Below, in pieces: positions 25,599 through 33,517 of a stretch of 64,000 bases of DNA; within the stretch, counting starts at the first letter, position 1, and every line of letters starts with the position of its first letter. The notes under the pieces were generated by a model, which made no database searches, was not told the origin of the DNA, and worked only from the letters and a program-made list of their open reading frames with translations. The DNA comes from Paeniglutamicibacter psychrophenolicus (GTDB lineage Bacteria > Actinomycetota > Actinomycetes > Actinomycetales > Micrococcaceae), in contig NZ_JAGIOE010000001.1 in NCBI RefSeq assembly GCF_017876575.1, positions 3,700,443-3,764,442 of the forward strand. Direction: 5' to 3'. The translations under genes and the position numbers were made by a program.

Positions 25599-26483
25599 TC
25601 AGCTGACGTAGACCAGCGGAACTCCCAGGTAGTTGGCGTTGCCGGTGGAGAAGTCCAGCTGGGCGGTTGAACCGCCGCCGCGCGCGTACACGTAGAGCCT
25701 CGCGCTCACCAACAGGTAGGCCTGGTCGGCGCCCAAGAGGTCGGCATAGTACATCGTGCGCCAGCCGTCGAAACGGTCGTTGACGTTGATGTTGTCGTTG
25801 CCGACCGAAAGCACGTTGGCACTGCCCGCGGGCTTGTAGTTGTACTGGTATCCCCTCGCCGTCAGCGAGATATTGACCTTGGCTTCCTTCGAGTCGAACC
25901 ATCCGTCGTCGGCGCGCACGATGTAGAAGCCGTTGAACGGCACGTACACCTGATGCGAATAGTTGCGGTTCTCCGGAGCCCTGAAGGTGAACCACCAGTC
26001 CATGTACACCGAGAACGATGCCGCGCCGGTGCCGAAGATGCCCGAACCACCGCCGTTGGCGTAGCACGAGGCGTTGATGTTTCCCGGGTTGTAGCCCTGC
26101 CAGTACACCGATCCGTCCGAGCCGTGCAGGGTCCCGTAGTACGGGCTGAGCCAGCCCACGGCCGCGGCGGCCGGGCCATTGCCCAGAACCAGCTGAAGCG
26201 CGGTGGACTCGGCCGGGTCGGCCTCCGCCAGCCGGGCGGCCACCGCTTCGGAGTCCTTCGCTGCGGCGGCTGTTGCCTTGGGTTCCGCTTCCTCGGCCCT
26301 GGCCAGGTAGGCAGCCAGTTCCTTGGGCAACGACTTCTTCAGGTCGGCCAGCCTGCCCTGCCCGCGGGCCTCGATGTCCGCCAGCTCCTCGGCCTGCGCC
26401 TTTTGGAGGGCAACGACCTGCTCGCGCCGGGCGGCCAGCAGCCGCTCGAAGACGACGTCGGTGCCCGCTTGGATGTTATCCAT
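25599..26483 (-). CDS. Unrecognised protein: coiled-coil N-terminus, beta-rich C-terminal domain
   Basis: 294 residues, not recognised. Residues 1-100 are helical and charged, with heptad-like spacing and strong coiled-coil character (QVVALQKAQAEELADIEARG, then AAYLARAEEAEPKA). From about 105 the protein changes to aromatic, Gly- and Asn-rich beta sequence (WLSPYYGTLHGSDGSVYWQG, MDWWFTFRAP, FNGFYIVRADDGWF, WRTMYYADLLGADQAYLL), probably a jelly-roll or other sandwich. There is no signal peptide. Its upstream region carries three 11-bp-spaced heptamers like those before the caspase gene, so the SARP next door probably controls it. It may be a structural or targeting partner, or a substrate, of the proteases; that is speculation. 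Confidence 0.75.
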   Translation of the reverse strand: MDNIQAGTDVVFERLLAARREQVVALQKAQAEELADIEARGQGRLADLKKSLPKELAAYLARAEEAEPKATAAAAKDSEAVAARLAEADPAESTALQLVLGNGPAAAAVGWLSPYYGTLHGSDGSVYWQGYNPGNINASCYANGGGSGIFGTGAASFSVYMDWWFTFRAPENRNYSHQVYVPFNGFYIVRADDGWFDSKEAKVNISLTARGYQYNYKPAGSANVLSVGNDNINVNDRFDGWRTMYYADLLGADQAYLLVSARLYVYARGGGSTAQLDFSTGNANYLGVPLVYVS

Positions 26484-26585
26484 GGTTCTCTCCCATTTTT
26501 GTACCCCGCCGCGCCCGACTCCCACGGTGTCGGAACCGCCCTCTTGCCCCTGGCGGTCCCCACCCGCCGGCCGCGGTGGTGCTCC

Positions 26586-26631
26586 AATGTAGGAGGGAGG
26601 GCGTTATCGGTTGGTTATCGCCGCATTACCT
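26586..26631 (-). promoter_or_regulatory. Candidate SARP-dependent promoter of the coiled-coil/metzincin operon
   Basis: Reading leftward, three heptamers AGGTAAT (26631-26625), CGATAAC (26620-26614) and CGATAAC (26609-26603) begin exactly 11 bases apart. After an 11-base spacer comes TACATT (26591-26586), a -10-like hexamer. Direct heptamer repeats at 11-bp period next to the -10 are the hallmark of SARP targets. The same geometry is found before the caspase gene. The start codon is about 100 bases downstream. Confidence 0.7.
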
Positions 26632-26673
26632 CGCCATGATTTTCCACTGCCCGCGTGTCGGCCCCGGTTTGGC

Positions 26674-27426
26674 TCAGATGTTGAATGGTTCCGGAGCGCC
26701 GCGAAACCCGGCCAGGGAGACATTCGTGGCACCCCGCACGCGGGCCTCGAGCCGGTCCAGCGCCGGGGAACCCGACATGCCAAGTTCATGGCGGGCCGTA
26801 CGGCGGAATGCGGCAATGGCCCCCATCGCCGAGATGGACTGGCCCAGGGCGAGCTGGGCGGTGACCATGATTTCCAGCGCCGCCTCGTCCAGCATGTCAA
26901 GGCGCAGCACGCGGGCCGCCGCTTCCACGGCGCCGCGGCAATCGTCATGCCGCAGGCAGCGGGCGGCCACCTGGTGCCAGTACGCCGTGCGGGCCTGCAA
27001 CAACCCCATCTGCTCTTCGAGGACCCAGTCCTCGTACCAGCCCATCAGCAGTGGCTCGTTGCGTGGGCGGGATGTCCGCCCCTCCCCGTCGAAGCCTTCG
27101 AGCGCTGCCCGCTCCCGGTGCAGGTCCACCCGTGCCGTCGGGGAGATGCCCACCGAATGCCTGTCCACGGTGAGCATCCCGGGCAGGGAGTGGGTGACAT
27201 GGTGGATGCTCACGCGCAGGTTGTCCTGCGCCGAGCGGTCGCAGGATTCGGGCCACAGCAATCCTGCCACCCGGTCGCGCTTGCTCGGTCCGTGGATCGC
27301 CAGCACGGCCAGCAGCCGTTGCTCGCGCAGGCACACATGGAGCCTGATGCCGTTGCCCCACAGCTCCCACAGCGGCATCAGGTGCAACGAATACCCGGTT
27401 TGTGGCATCTTTGACGTATCGCCCAT
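26674..27426 (-). CDS. SARP/BTAD-type transcriptional activator
   Basis: 250 residues. Residues about 10-100 form an OmpR-like winged helix of the SARP kind (NGIRLHVCLREQRLLAVLAI, RVAGLLWPESCDRSAQDNLR, VSIHHVTHSLPG). The rest is a bacterial transcriptional activator domain of TPR-like helices (AALEIMVTAQLALGQSISAM, AFRRTARHELGM). There is no NB-ARC or other sensor domain, so it is a short SARP. Family members bind direct repeats overlapping -35 and recruit RNA polymerase. The ATG at 27426 is preferred because GGGGGAG lies nine bases upstream; an ATG at 27483 would add 19 residues. It follows the gluzincin gene and probably activates its own operon and the coiled-coil/metzincin operon. Confidence 0.85.
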   Translation of the reverse strand: MGDTSKMPQTGYSLHLMPLWELWGNGIRLHVCLREQRLLAVLAIHGPSKRDRVAGLLWPESCDRSAQDNLRVSIHHVTHSLPGMLTVDRHSVGISPTARVDLHRERAALEGFDGEGRTSRPRNEPLLMGWYEDWVLEEQMGLLQARTAYWHQVAARCLRHDDCRGAVEAAARVLRLDMLDEAALEIMVTAQLALGQSISAMGAIAAFRRTARHELGMSGSPALDRLEARVRGATNVSLAGFRGAPEPFNI

Positions 27427-27563
27427 GGCGGACAGCTCCCCCTTGGTCCCTGCACCCTGGACCATTTCTTTCTTCGCTCCCATTCGAATCGTCCGCCAAC
27501 AGCGGGTGCAGGTCAATAGCGATGCGGCGAGATTCTCCAATGGTTCGACATGGGGTCCGCGCC

Positions 27564-29186
27564 TCATCGTCCGTGCTGTTGCGTTTCCGCCATCGGGTGG
27601 AACAACGAGGCGCCGATCCGCTGTGCGGCAATGCGGGCGTCGGCCGCACCGTCGAGCAGTTCCTGCTGCCGTTGGACGTCGAGCACGGGCTTCAGCGCGG
27701 AAAAGGCCAGCCGCCCGCCTTCGTCGAACCGCAGAAGCCCCCCGCCACGCAACACCACTGCCGAGCGGCTGCGCAATCCCCGTTTCCTGGCCGCGGCGGC
27801 ATCCAGCCGCAGTTCCTGCACGAAGGACACCTCGATCTCGGACACCGCGAATCCGTCGGGGCTGATGCGCTGGCTGGGCCGCACCCGGTCCAGCACGATC
27901 CGTCCCGCCGGATCCAATTTGGCCGCATCCATGAGCCGCGGGTTGTCCCAGATAAAACGGAGCACCTCGTCGGAATCCGAGACCAGTGCCGAGAGCCGCA
28001 CCGGGTAGTTCAACTCCCTCAGGTCGAAGAGTCCATCCAGGGCGCCATCGGCTCCGGCGACGATTCCGACCTCGGCAAAGCACGCGCGCAGGGTGCCGCG
28101 GTAGTTGTGCTCATCGCCCGGAACAACGACGGCGTCGGCGGCCAGGATCCCGCGCAGCAGGTCCTCCCAGAGAACATCCACCGGCGCCATGTATGCCAAC
28201 CCGCGAAGGAGCATGTTCAGCACCCGCTCCCCGATCCGGGAACCGGCCGCGGCAACCTGGTAGACACTGGCCCGGCGGCCCGGCCTCCCCAGTTCCGCCC
28301 GCCACAGCCGCAGCACGGTTCCCAGCACCGCATGCACGGCACCGGCGGCCCGGCGATGCGGCTCCATGTCCGAGCGCCAGTCCGGCGGTGGGCTGCCCGA
28401 CATCGGGCTGCGTCCCGCCCCGCCGCGGCTGAACAGGTTGTCGGCAAAGCGGAAAAGCCCCGAGGCCAGCAGTGTCGAATCGATCGATTCCAGGGTTGCC
28501 CCGGAGGCCTTCAGCTGACCGGCAATGATTCCTTCGACCACCGGTACCGCCGTGAAGACCCCCAGCATCGCCAGCAGGTCGGCCAACGCCTCATGCAGCG
28601 CAAGCTGGTCGGCACCGGCCAGGGCATCGGCCCAACGCGGACGGTAGCCGTCGATGACGGCATGGGCAACCTCGTGGGCGACCAGGTCCCGATAGAGCAC
28701 CAATGGCAGCCTCTCCGCATGCCGGGAATCCTCGATCAACCCGAACCTGATGGAGCAGTCGCTACGGGTGTAGCCGGAGTTGCGGTAGTCGATGGGGTCG
28801 TTGGCGTAGAGCCGGAGCCTGCCCGCCGAGGCCCATCCCATGCGCCGGCCCAGCGCGCGTTCAACCGATTCCAGGGTGTCGGCGGCGACCCCGTATGCCT
28901 GCTGGGCCAGGAAACGCCGGTCGCGCGGCAGGTCCTCCGGGTTCGGGATCCCAAGATCACGGGCACCCCAGTCGCCGTCGCCCAGCACCTGGTTCTCCCG
29001 GCGCCCGCTCGAATCGAGCACCACCACCTCGAGGCGGGCACCCAGCGGGCCGGAGACCAGCCGCTCGCTGGGAACCCGCATGACTTGGGTCATCAACCGC
29101 CCGTCGGACGTGAACGAGTGTGGTCCCTGGGCCAGCACCTCCAGCGGACTCAGGTCCCCGGCACGGTGCGGGGGAAGGACTGCCAC
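27564..29186 (-). CDS. Gluzincin-like metallopeptidase (M4-like)
   Basis: 540 residues from the GTG at 29186. The zinc motif HEVAH lies at 171-175 and a second motif ALHEALADLLA, with the presumed third ligand Glu at 199, follows 24 residues later. This matches thermolysin-type gluzincins (HExxH plus NExxSD-like). The flanks (DPIDYRNSGYTRSDCSIRFG before, a long helical region after) are not standard M4, and no signal peptide or FTP/PepSY propeptide is visible. It may therefore be a divergent intracellular branch. It starts two bases after the caspase stop, so translation is coupled. An ATG at 29222 inside the caspase gene is an alternative start. Substrate unknown. Confidence 0.75.
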   Translation of the reverse strand: MAVLPPHRAGDLSPLEVLAQGPHSFTSDGRLMTQVMRVPSERLVSGPLGARLEVVVLDSSGRRENQVLGDGDWGARDLGIPNPEDLPRDRRFLAQQAYGVAADTLESVERALGRRMGWASAGRLRLYANDPIDYRNSGYTRSDCSIRFGLIEDSRHAERLPLVLYRDLVAHEVAHAVIDGYRPRWADALAGADQLALHEALADLLAMLGVFTAVPVVEGIIAGQLKASGATLESIDSTLLASGLFRFADNLFSRGGAGRSPMSGSPPPDWRSDMEPHRRAAGAVHAVLGTVLRLWRAELGRPGRRASVYQVAAAGSRIGERVLNMLLRGLAYMAPVDVLWEDLLRGILAADAVVVPGDEHNYRGTLRACFAEVGIVAGADGALDGLFDLRELNYPVRLSALVSDSDEVLRFIWDNPRLMDAAKLDPAGRIVLDRVRPSQRISPDGFAVSEIEVSFVQELRLDAAAARKRGLRSRSAVVLRGGGLLRFDEGGRLAFSALKPVLDVQRQQELLDGAADARIAAQRIGASLFHPMAETQQHGR

Positions 29187-29188
29187 CT

Positions 29189-31264
29189 TTACCCCGCGGC
29201 ACCCGCGAAGGCGCTGCCCCACGGGGTGGACTTGGCCGCGGCCGGGCCCTCGAGCTGGGCGCGCTGGTCGAAGCGGCCCTTGGCCAGCGACTTGGTGACG
29301 GCGGCCAAGATCGACCGGCGGCTGCGGGTGGGATCGGTGCGCAACTCCTCAAGCAGGTAATACGTGAACGCACCGTTGTAGCGCCCGTCGAACACCGCAT
29401 CCGCGGAGGTCTGGTCGGACCGGCAGCCGGCCAGCAGCACCGGGCGGGCGCCCCGTCCGGAGCGGGACACCAGGTCGCGGAAGGCGCGCGGGTCCGCGGT
29501 GGCCGTCAGGTCAAGGCCGATCGGCGTGGGCGGGGGCAGGAAGCGCGGCCGTCGCCCGGGCAACAGATCCAGCGCCTTCAGTCCGTCGCCGCTGTGGCAG
29601 GTGTCCAGCACGACCTCCACCAGCATGCCGCTCCCGGCCCGCGAAATGAGGGCGTGCAGCTCGTCGTCGGAGATCAGCGTGGCCGGGTCCCACTGGTCCC
29701 CGGCCTGGTTCAGGTCGTAGGTGGCAAAGGCCTCGTCGGCCTGGTCGGATTCGTCGCCGGAGGAATCCGGGATCTGGGTCCCGTGGCTGGAGAAGGTGAA
29801 GACCAGGTGCTTGAGCCCGTCGGACGCGGCCCGGTCCATGGCCTCGCCGAGGCGTCCCATGACCGCTTCCTTGGTCGCCGCGGCGTCGGTGAGCACCTCG
29901 ATCTGGTCATCGGCGAAGCCGAACCCCTCTCCCAGCACGGCGGCGAAGTCGTTGGCGTCGTTCACGCAGCCGTTGAGCCAGGACCCGCGCGGCAGGTTCA
30001 GGAAGTCGTTGATGCCCACGCACAAGGCGTATTTGTCCCCGGCGCCGACCCGCAGGGGCGTGCTGGCCACGTGCTGCACCGCCGGCGCGGGTGCGGGAGC
30101 AGGTTGGGGTTCGGCGGCCGGCTCCGGCTCCGGCTCCGTGGATGGGCGCACCGATCTATAGGAAATGACGTCTTCGCGGCCCAGCACCCGGCACAGCACG
30201 CTGGTCATGGTGTCCGGGTCCTCGTCGAAGGACCGGTGGGAGGTTGCGGAGCTGCGGGCGGATTTCGGGCCATCGGCGGTTGTCGACCAGATCGCTTCCG
30301 CCCGCGCCGAGGCGAAAAGGTCTGTCAGCTGGGAGTCCGCGGCCACGGATTCGGCCAGGCCGAGGATCGGGGTGTCGGGTTGGACCTCCAGGGAGGCGCG
30401 GATCAGGCACAGCAGCGAGCGCTGGTAGACCCCGATGACGTTGTCCGCTTCCTCCAGGTCCCGCTTCATGGAGAACATCGCCAGGTGCTCCACACCATTG
30501 GCGCTGCCCAGCAACGGGGCAAGCCGCGCCTTGAAGTCAGCGACGGTGATGGCGGGAGCCAGGAGGTTCAGGGTATCGAAACCTGCCTCCGGTTCAAGGT
30601 CGGAGTAGGCCGAGAGGAAATGTGACAGGAAGATCGATCCGGCCGAATGCCCGGCCGCGTGCAACCGGAGGGCCTGCGGGTTGCCGCCGATGTAGTCGGC
30701 GAGCGCGCGGGCCACATACAGGGCCCCGCCGTCCTGGGACACCGCCTGGGCGGCACTGAGCTTCATCTGGCCCCAGATCTTGGGTCCCAGCGGGCGGGCG
30801 AGCAGTTCGAAGGCCTTGTTCCACGCGTCCTGGAGGAATCCGCGCTCGGTCGGGACCCCGCGGAGCACATCGCGCACCGGGGCGCCGAGCAGCGAACCGA
30901 TGGCATCGAAGAGCCCGGTTTCCCAGATGAAGAAGATCGGATAGACCCCGTTGGCCTTCCACCAGGGGATTTGCCGAGCGGCACCGGTGATGCCGGCGGT
31001 CTCGTTCACCAGTCCCCCGTGGGCCCAGAACAGCAGCGGGACATCCCGTCCGCCGTTGGCCGCCACGAACTCGGGCAGGTGCTTGGAGAAGATCGCCTGG
31101 ATGTCTTCGGGGCTGGTGCGCAATTGCCCGCCGCTGGAGAAGCGGCCGTCCGAGAGGTTGACCAGATGCGGCTTGAGCGCCGACATGTCGATTCCCGCCG
31201 GGAGGTCCCGGGTGGGGTCGCCCATGTCAAACGGGTCGTGGCTGGGGGAAATCAGCAGTACCAT
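29189..31264 (-). CDS. Caspase-family protease fused to an alpha/beta-hydrolase-like domain
   Basis: 691 residues in two parts. Residues 1-370 resemble an alpha/beta-hydrolase: LLFWAHGGLVNE at 77-88 as oxyanion region and AGHSAGS at 204-210, with Ser207 in a GxSxG nucleophile elbow. After a Pro/Glu/Ala linker (about 375-397), residues 411-691 form a peptidase C14 (metacaspase-type) domain: KYALCVGIND, the catalytic FSSHGTQ with His494 and VVLDTCHSGD with Cys556. The acidic DSSGDESDQADEA segment after the His is typical of metacaspases with Asp-rich substrate or calcium sites. No signal peptide is visible. Such proteases often act in regulated cell death or defence. It is the first gene of the operon and has SARP-type repeats upstream. 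Confidence 0.88.
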   Translation of the reverse strand: MVLLISPSHDPFDMGDPTRDLPAGIDMSALKPHLVNLSDGRFSSGGQLRTSPEDIQAIFSKHLPEFVAANGGRDVPLLFWAHGGLVNETAGITGAARQIPWWKANGVYPIFFIWETGLFDAIGSLLGAPVRDVLRGVPTERGFLQDAWNKAFELLARPLGPKIWGQMKLSAAQAVSQDGGALYVARALADYIGGNPQALRLHAAGHSAGSIFLSHFLSAYSDLEPEAGFDTLNLLAPAITVADFKARLAPLLGSANGVEHLAMFSMKRDLEEADNVIGVYQRSLLCLIRASLEVQPDTPILGLAESVAADSQLTDLFASARAEAIWSTTADGPKSARSSATSHRSFDEDPDTMTSVLCRVLGREDVISYRSVRPSTEPEPEPAAEPQPAPAPAPAVQHVASTPLRVGAGDKYALCVGINDFLNLPRGSWLNGCVNDANDFAAVLGEGFGFADDQIEVLTDAAATKEAVMGRLGEAMDRAASDGLKHLVFTFSSHGTQIPDSSGDESDQADEAFATYDLNQAGDQWDPATLISDDELHALISRAGSGMLVEVVLDTCHSGDGLKALDLLPGRRPRFLPPPTPIGLDLTATADPRAFRDLVSRSGRGARPVLLAGCRSDQTSADAVFDGRYNGAFTYYLLEELRTDPTRSRRSILAAVTKSLAKGRFDQRAQLEGPAAAKSTPWGSAFAGAAG

Positions 31265-31307
31265 GTTCTGCTCCTGTGTCGAGCCGCGCGGCGGTTGCGG
31301 CAACAGG

Positions 31308-31342
31308 AGTATGGTCCCGGGGGCATTACCGGCGCGTTACCG
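31308..31342 (-). promoter_or_regulatory. Candidate SARP-dependent promoter of the caspase operon
   Basis: Reading leftward, CGGTAAC (31342-31336) and CGGTAAT (31331-31325) begin 11 bases apart. An 11-base spacer leads to CATACT (31313-31308), four of six matches to TATAAT. The geometry equals that before the coiled-coil gene. The caspase ATG is 43 bases further on, with CAGGAGCAG as ribosome site. Confidence 0.7.
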
Positions 31343-31402
31343 GTCGGTGTGCCGCAGGCCGGCGGCCACCGGGATTGCACCGATTGGCCGCCGGCCGGCT
31401 GC

Positions 31403-32767
31403 TCAGCGCAGTTGAAGCGATGCCGCGACTGCCCTGGCCCGCTGGTATTCGGTCGAGTCCAGGTAGGCGTTGCGTTCGGCCGCGTCCTTGAATCCGAGGT
31501 ACCCGGTCCAGGCATCGGACTGGAGCATCTTGCCGCCCAGGTGGAAGGCGGTGGGCAGGTCGCAGAGCTTGCCTTCGGCCGGGCTGCCGGCCGGGACCAA
31601 TCCCACCGAGGAACGGTTGATCCCGAAGTAGTCCTTCTCGGTGAGCAGGCCCAGGGACAGCGTGCCCTCCCGGACCACCAGGGAGGTGGGTGCCAATCCG
31701 TGCAGCGTGTAGGTTGCCGCAGGGTCGTTGCAGGTCTCGTCCGCGCCATCCCCGGCACGGTCGTCGGGGAACAGGGCCAGGTTGAAGACCGCCTTGCCGT
31801 GCGAGTCGAAGAACATCAGCTGGTAGGTGGCTGCATCCTTCGGGTCCGTGGCGGCAGGCTCAAGCGACTTGCCGCCGGTGCCGTACATGGATTCGTGCAT
31901 GGTCCATGCCGGGTGGGTGACCTCCAGCACCGAGTTGGAATAGGTCACGGGTTCGGCACCGGAGTCGGATTCCATCCATGAGGGCACGTTGGGGCCGAAG
32001 AGGGTCTTGGCGACCTGCTCGTCGATGCCCAGATCCTTGATGGCCAGGTCCATGCGCTGCTCGGGGGTTTGGTCCGGTTCGTAGGTGTAGCCACGCAGCA
32101 GCGGCCATGACAGGTATTCGGGGTGCACTTCGACTCCGTCGGCGCCGATCTCCGACGGGGAACTGATCCACTGCTTGGCTTCCGGGTTCCATTTGGCCAC
32201 CAGCATGCCTCCGGAGGTGTCGTCGATGTTCTGTTCGACGCGGAACCGGTCCGTCGGGGTGAAGGCGGCGAAGCCTTCCTGGCAGCCGATGAGCGAGAAG
32301 GCCTTGGCGTCGAAGCCGGGGTCGGAGAGCTTTCCCTTGGCGTCTTCAACCATGATCCCGGGCAAGGACAGCGCGCTGCAGGCCGCGTCGTCGGCGAAGT
32401 GGGCGCCGTCCCAGGCCGGGAAGAGCCCGTTGGGCCAGGCGGCGGGTGCCGGCGTCCCCGTGGGGTCCGCGGCGCCGGATTCCGAGGGTTCGGGAATCGT
32501 GGTGGATTGCGTGGGCGGGGTCGCCGGCAGCGGATCGGGTGCCGGGGCAGTCCAGGGCGCCCACACCACGACCGCCGCCACGGCCGTGGCCGTGGCCATC
32601 GCGCCCACGGCCACCGGCCACCAGTTCCTCCGTTCCCTCGGGGGCTCGGCAACCGGGCGTTGGATGAACACCGGGGCGGGGTCCGAGAGGTCCAGGGGAA
32701 GCGGCGCACCGGAGTCCTGCGCCGCGCGGGGATCGGCGTCGCGAAGAAGCCTTTCAATGTTGTCCAT
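31403..32767 (-). CDS. Membrane anti-sigma-like protein, copy 1
   Basis: 454 residues. A cytoplasmic N-terminus of about 50 residues (MDNIERLLRD) is followed by one membrane helix at about 52-70 (WWPVAVGAMATATAVAAVVV). A Pro/Thr/Ser linker leads to a large extracytoplasmic domain. Four cysteines (in DAACSALS, LIGCQEG, DETCNDP, GKLCDLP) are placed as in the paralogue at 33518-34882, so two disulfides are likely. Its start overlaps the sigma gene stop by 14 bases, the classic sigma/anti-sigma coupling. No HCC zinc motif is present. It is therefore called anti-sigma-like from topology and context, and the extracytoplasmic fold is not recognised. It is exactly as long as its paralogue. Confidence 0.75.
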   Translation of the reverse strand: MDNIERLLRDADPRAAQDSGAPLPLDLSDPAPVFIQRPVAEPPRERRNWWPVAVGAMATATAVAAVVVWAPWTAPAPDPLPATPPTQSTTIPEPSESGAADPTGTPAPAAWPNGLFPAWDGAHFADDAACSALSLPGIMVEDAKGKLSDPGFDAKAFSLIGCQEGFAAFTPTDRFRVEQNIDDTSGGMLVAKWNPEAKQWISSPSEIGADGVEVHPEYLSWPLLRGYTYEPDQTPEQRMDLAIKDLGIDEQVAKTLFGPNVPSWMESDSGAEPVTYSNSVLEVTHPAWTMHESMYGTGGKSLEPAATDPKDAATYQLMFFDSHGKAVFNLALFPDDRAGDGADETCNDPAATYTLHGLAPTSLVVREGTLSLGLLTEKDYFGINRSSVGLVPAGSPAEGKLCDLPTAFHLGGKMLQSDAWTGYLGFKDAAERNAYLDSTEYQRARAVAASLQLR

Positions 32768-33272
32768 GATCGGTTCCACCCTTCAACATCTGGTTCGGGG
32801 TCTTGCGGGAGAAGGCCTTGCGGGCCCTGAAGAGCCGGGATTTCGCCGAGTCGGCCGAGCAGCCCAGGATGGCGGCGATTTCGGCCAGGGACAGCGAATC
32901 CCAGTAGGCGAGCATGAGGATCTCGCGTTCCGCCTCGCGCAGGGTCGCCAGCACCTCACGGACCTCGTGGCTGGTTCCATCCGGCTCGGCGGGCCGGCGC
33001 GAGAGCTCGGCGCTGCCGAGCTTTTCCACCAGGCTGCGCCGGCGCTGTTGGGCGCGCAGCTCGTTGGCCACCAGGTTCCGTGCGGTGACCAGCAGCCACG
33101 CCAACGCATCGTCGCCGGGTTCCTTCTGCTGCTGCCAGGCGATCCGGAACACGTCGTTGGTGATTGATTGGGCCAACGGCACATCCCGCAGCCGCCGGAA
33201 AACGTAGCCATAGACGCGTCCGGAGTGCTGGCGGTGCAGCTCTTCCACATGCGAGGCGGTCTTCGCTCCCAT
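32754..33272 (-). CDS. ECF RNA polymerase sigma factor, copy 1
   Basis: 172 residues from the ATG at 33272 (MGAKTASHVEELHRQHS). Region 2 includes VYGYVFRRLRDVPLAQSITNDVFRIAWQQ and LAWLLVTARNLVANELR. Region 4 includes LREAEREILMLAYWDSLSLAEIAAILGCSADSAKSRLFRARKAF. There are no extra domains. It likely directs RNA polymerase to a small envelope-stress regulon and is held by the membrane protein encoded next. It shares length, ends (MLKGG....GQH) and most of its sequence with the sigma factor at 34869-35387. Confidence 0.92.
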   Translation of the reverse strand: MGAKTASHVEELHRQHSGRVYGYVFRRLRDVPLAQSITNDVFRIAWQQQKEPGDDALAWLLVTARNLVANELRAQQRRRSLVEKLGSAELSRRPAEPDGTSHEVREVLATLREAEREILMLAYWDSLSLAEIAAILGCSADSAKSRLFRARKAFSRKTPNQMLKGGTDHGQH

Positions 33273-33517
33273 GGGTTTCCCCCTCCTGCACCTTGCGGCG
33301 CACCCGTCCTTCATGCGGGTACGTCCTGTTGCATAGGTAATGTCCGGGACCTTGGTTTAGGTGACGCGGACTGCGGGAAAACCTTCACCGGGCGGGGTAC
33401 CGGCAAAGAAACATGCCGCGGACGCCTGGCCGTGGGAAATGCCGACATGACTGAGCGTACCGTTGCCGCTCTGTCGAAGCCGGCCAGCTGACCTGCCGGG
33501 TGCATGGTGTGGCGGAC
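33273..33517. promoter_or_regulatory. Upstream region of sigma factor copy 1
   Basis: 245 bases without a gene. Leftward, CCGGACATTACCTA (33337-33350) is nearly identical to CCGGACATTACATA before the other sigma gene, at a similar distance from the start. No other repeat is visible. This is the likely promoter region of the second pair. Confidence 0.5.

Noticed and set aside
31300-31320. CAACAGGAGTATGGTCCCGG compared with the shared sigma-gene element
   Set aside because: The similarity to CCGGACATTAC is partial and depends on the strand; the SARP repeats explain this promoter better.
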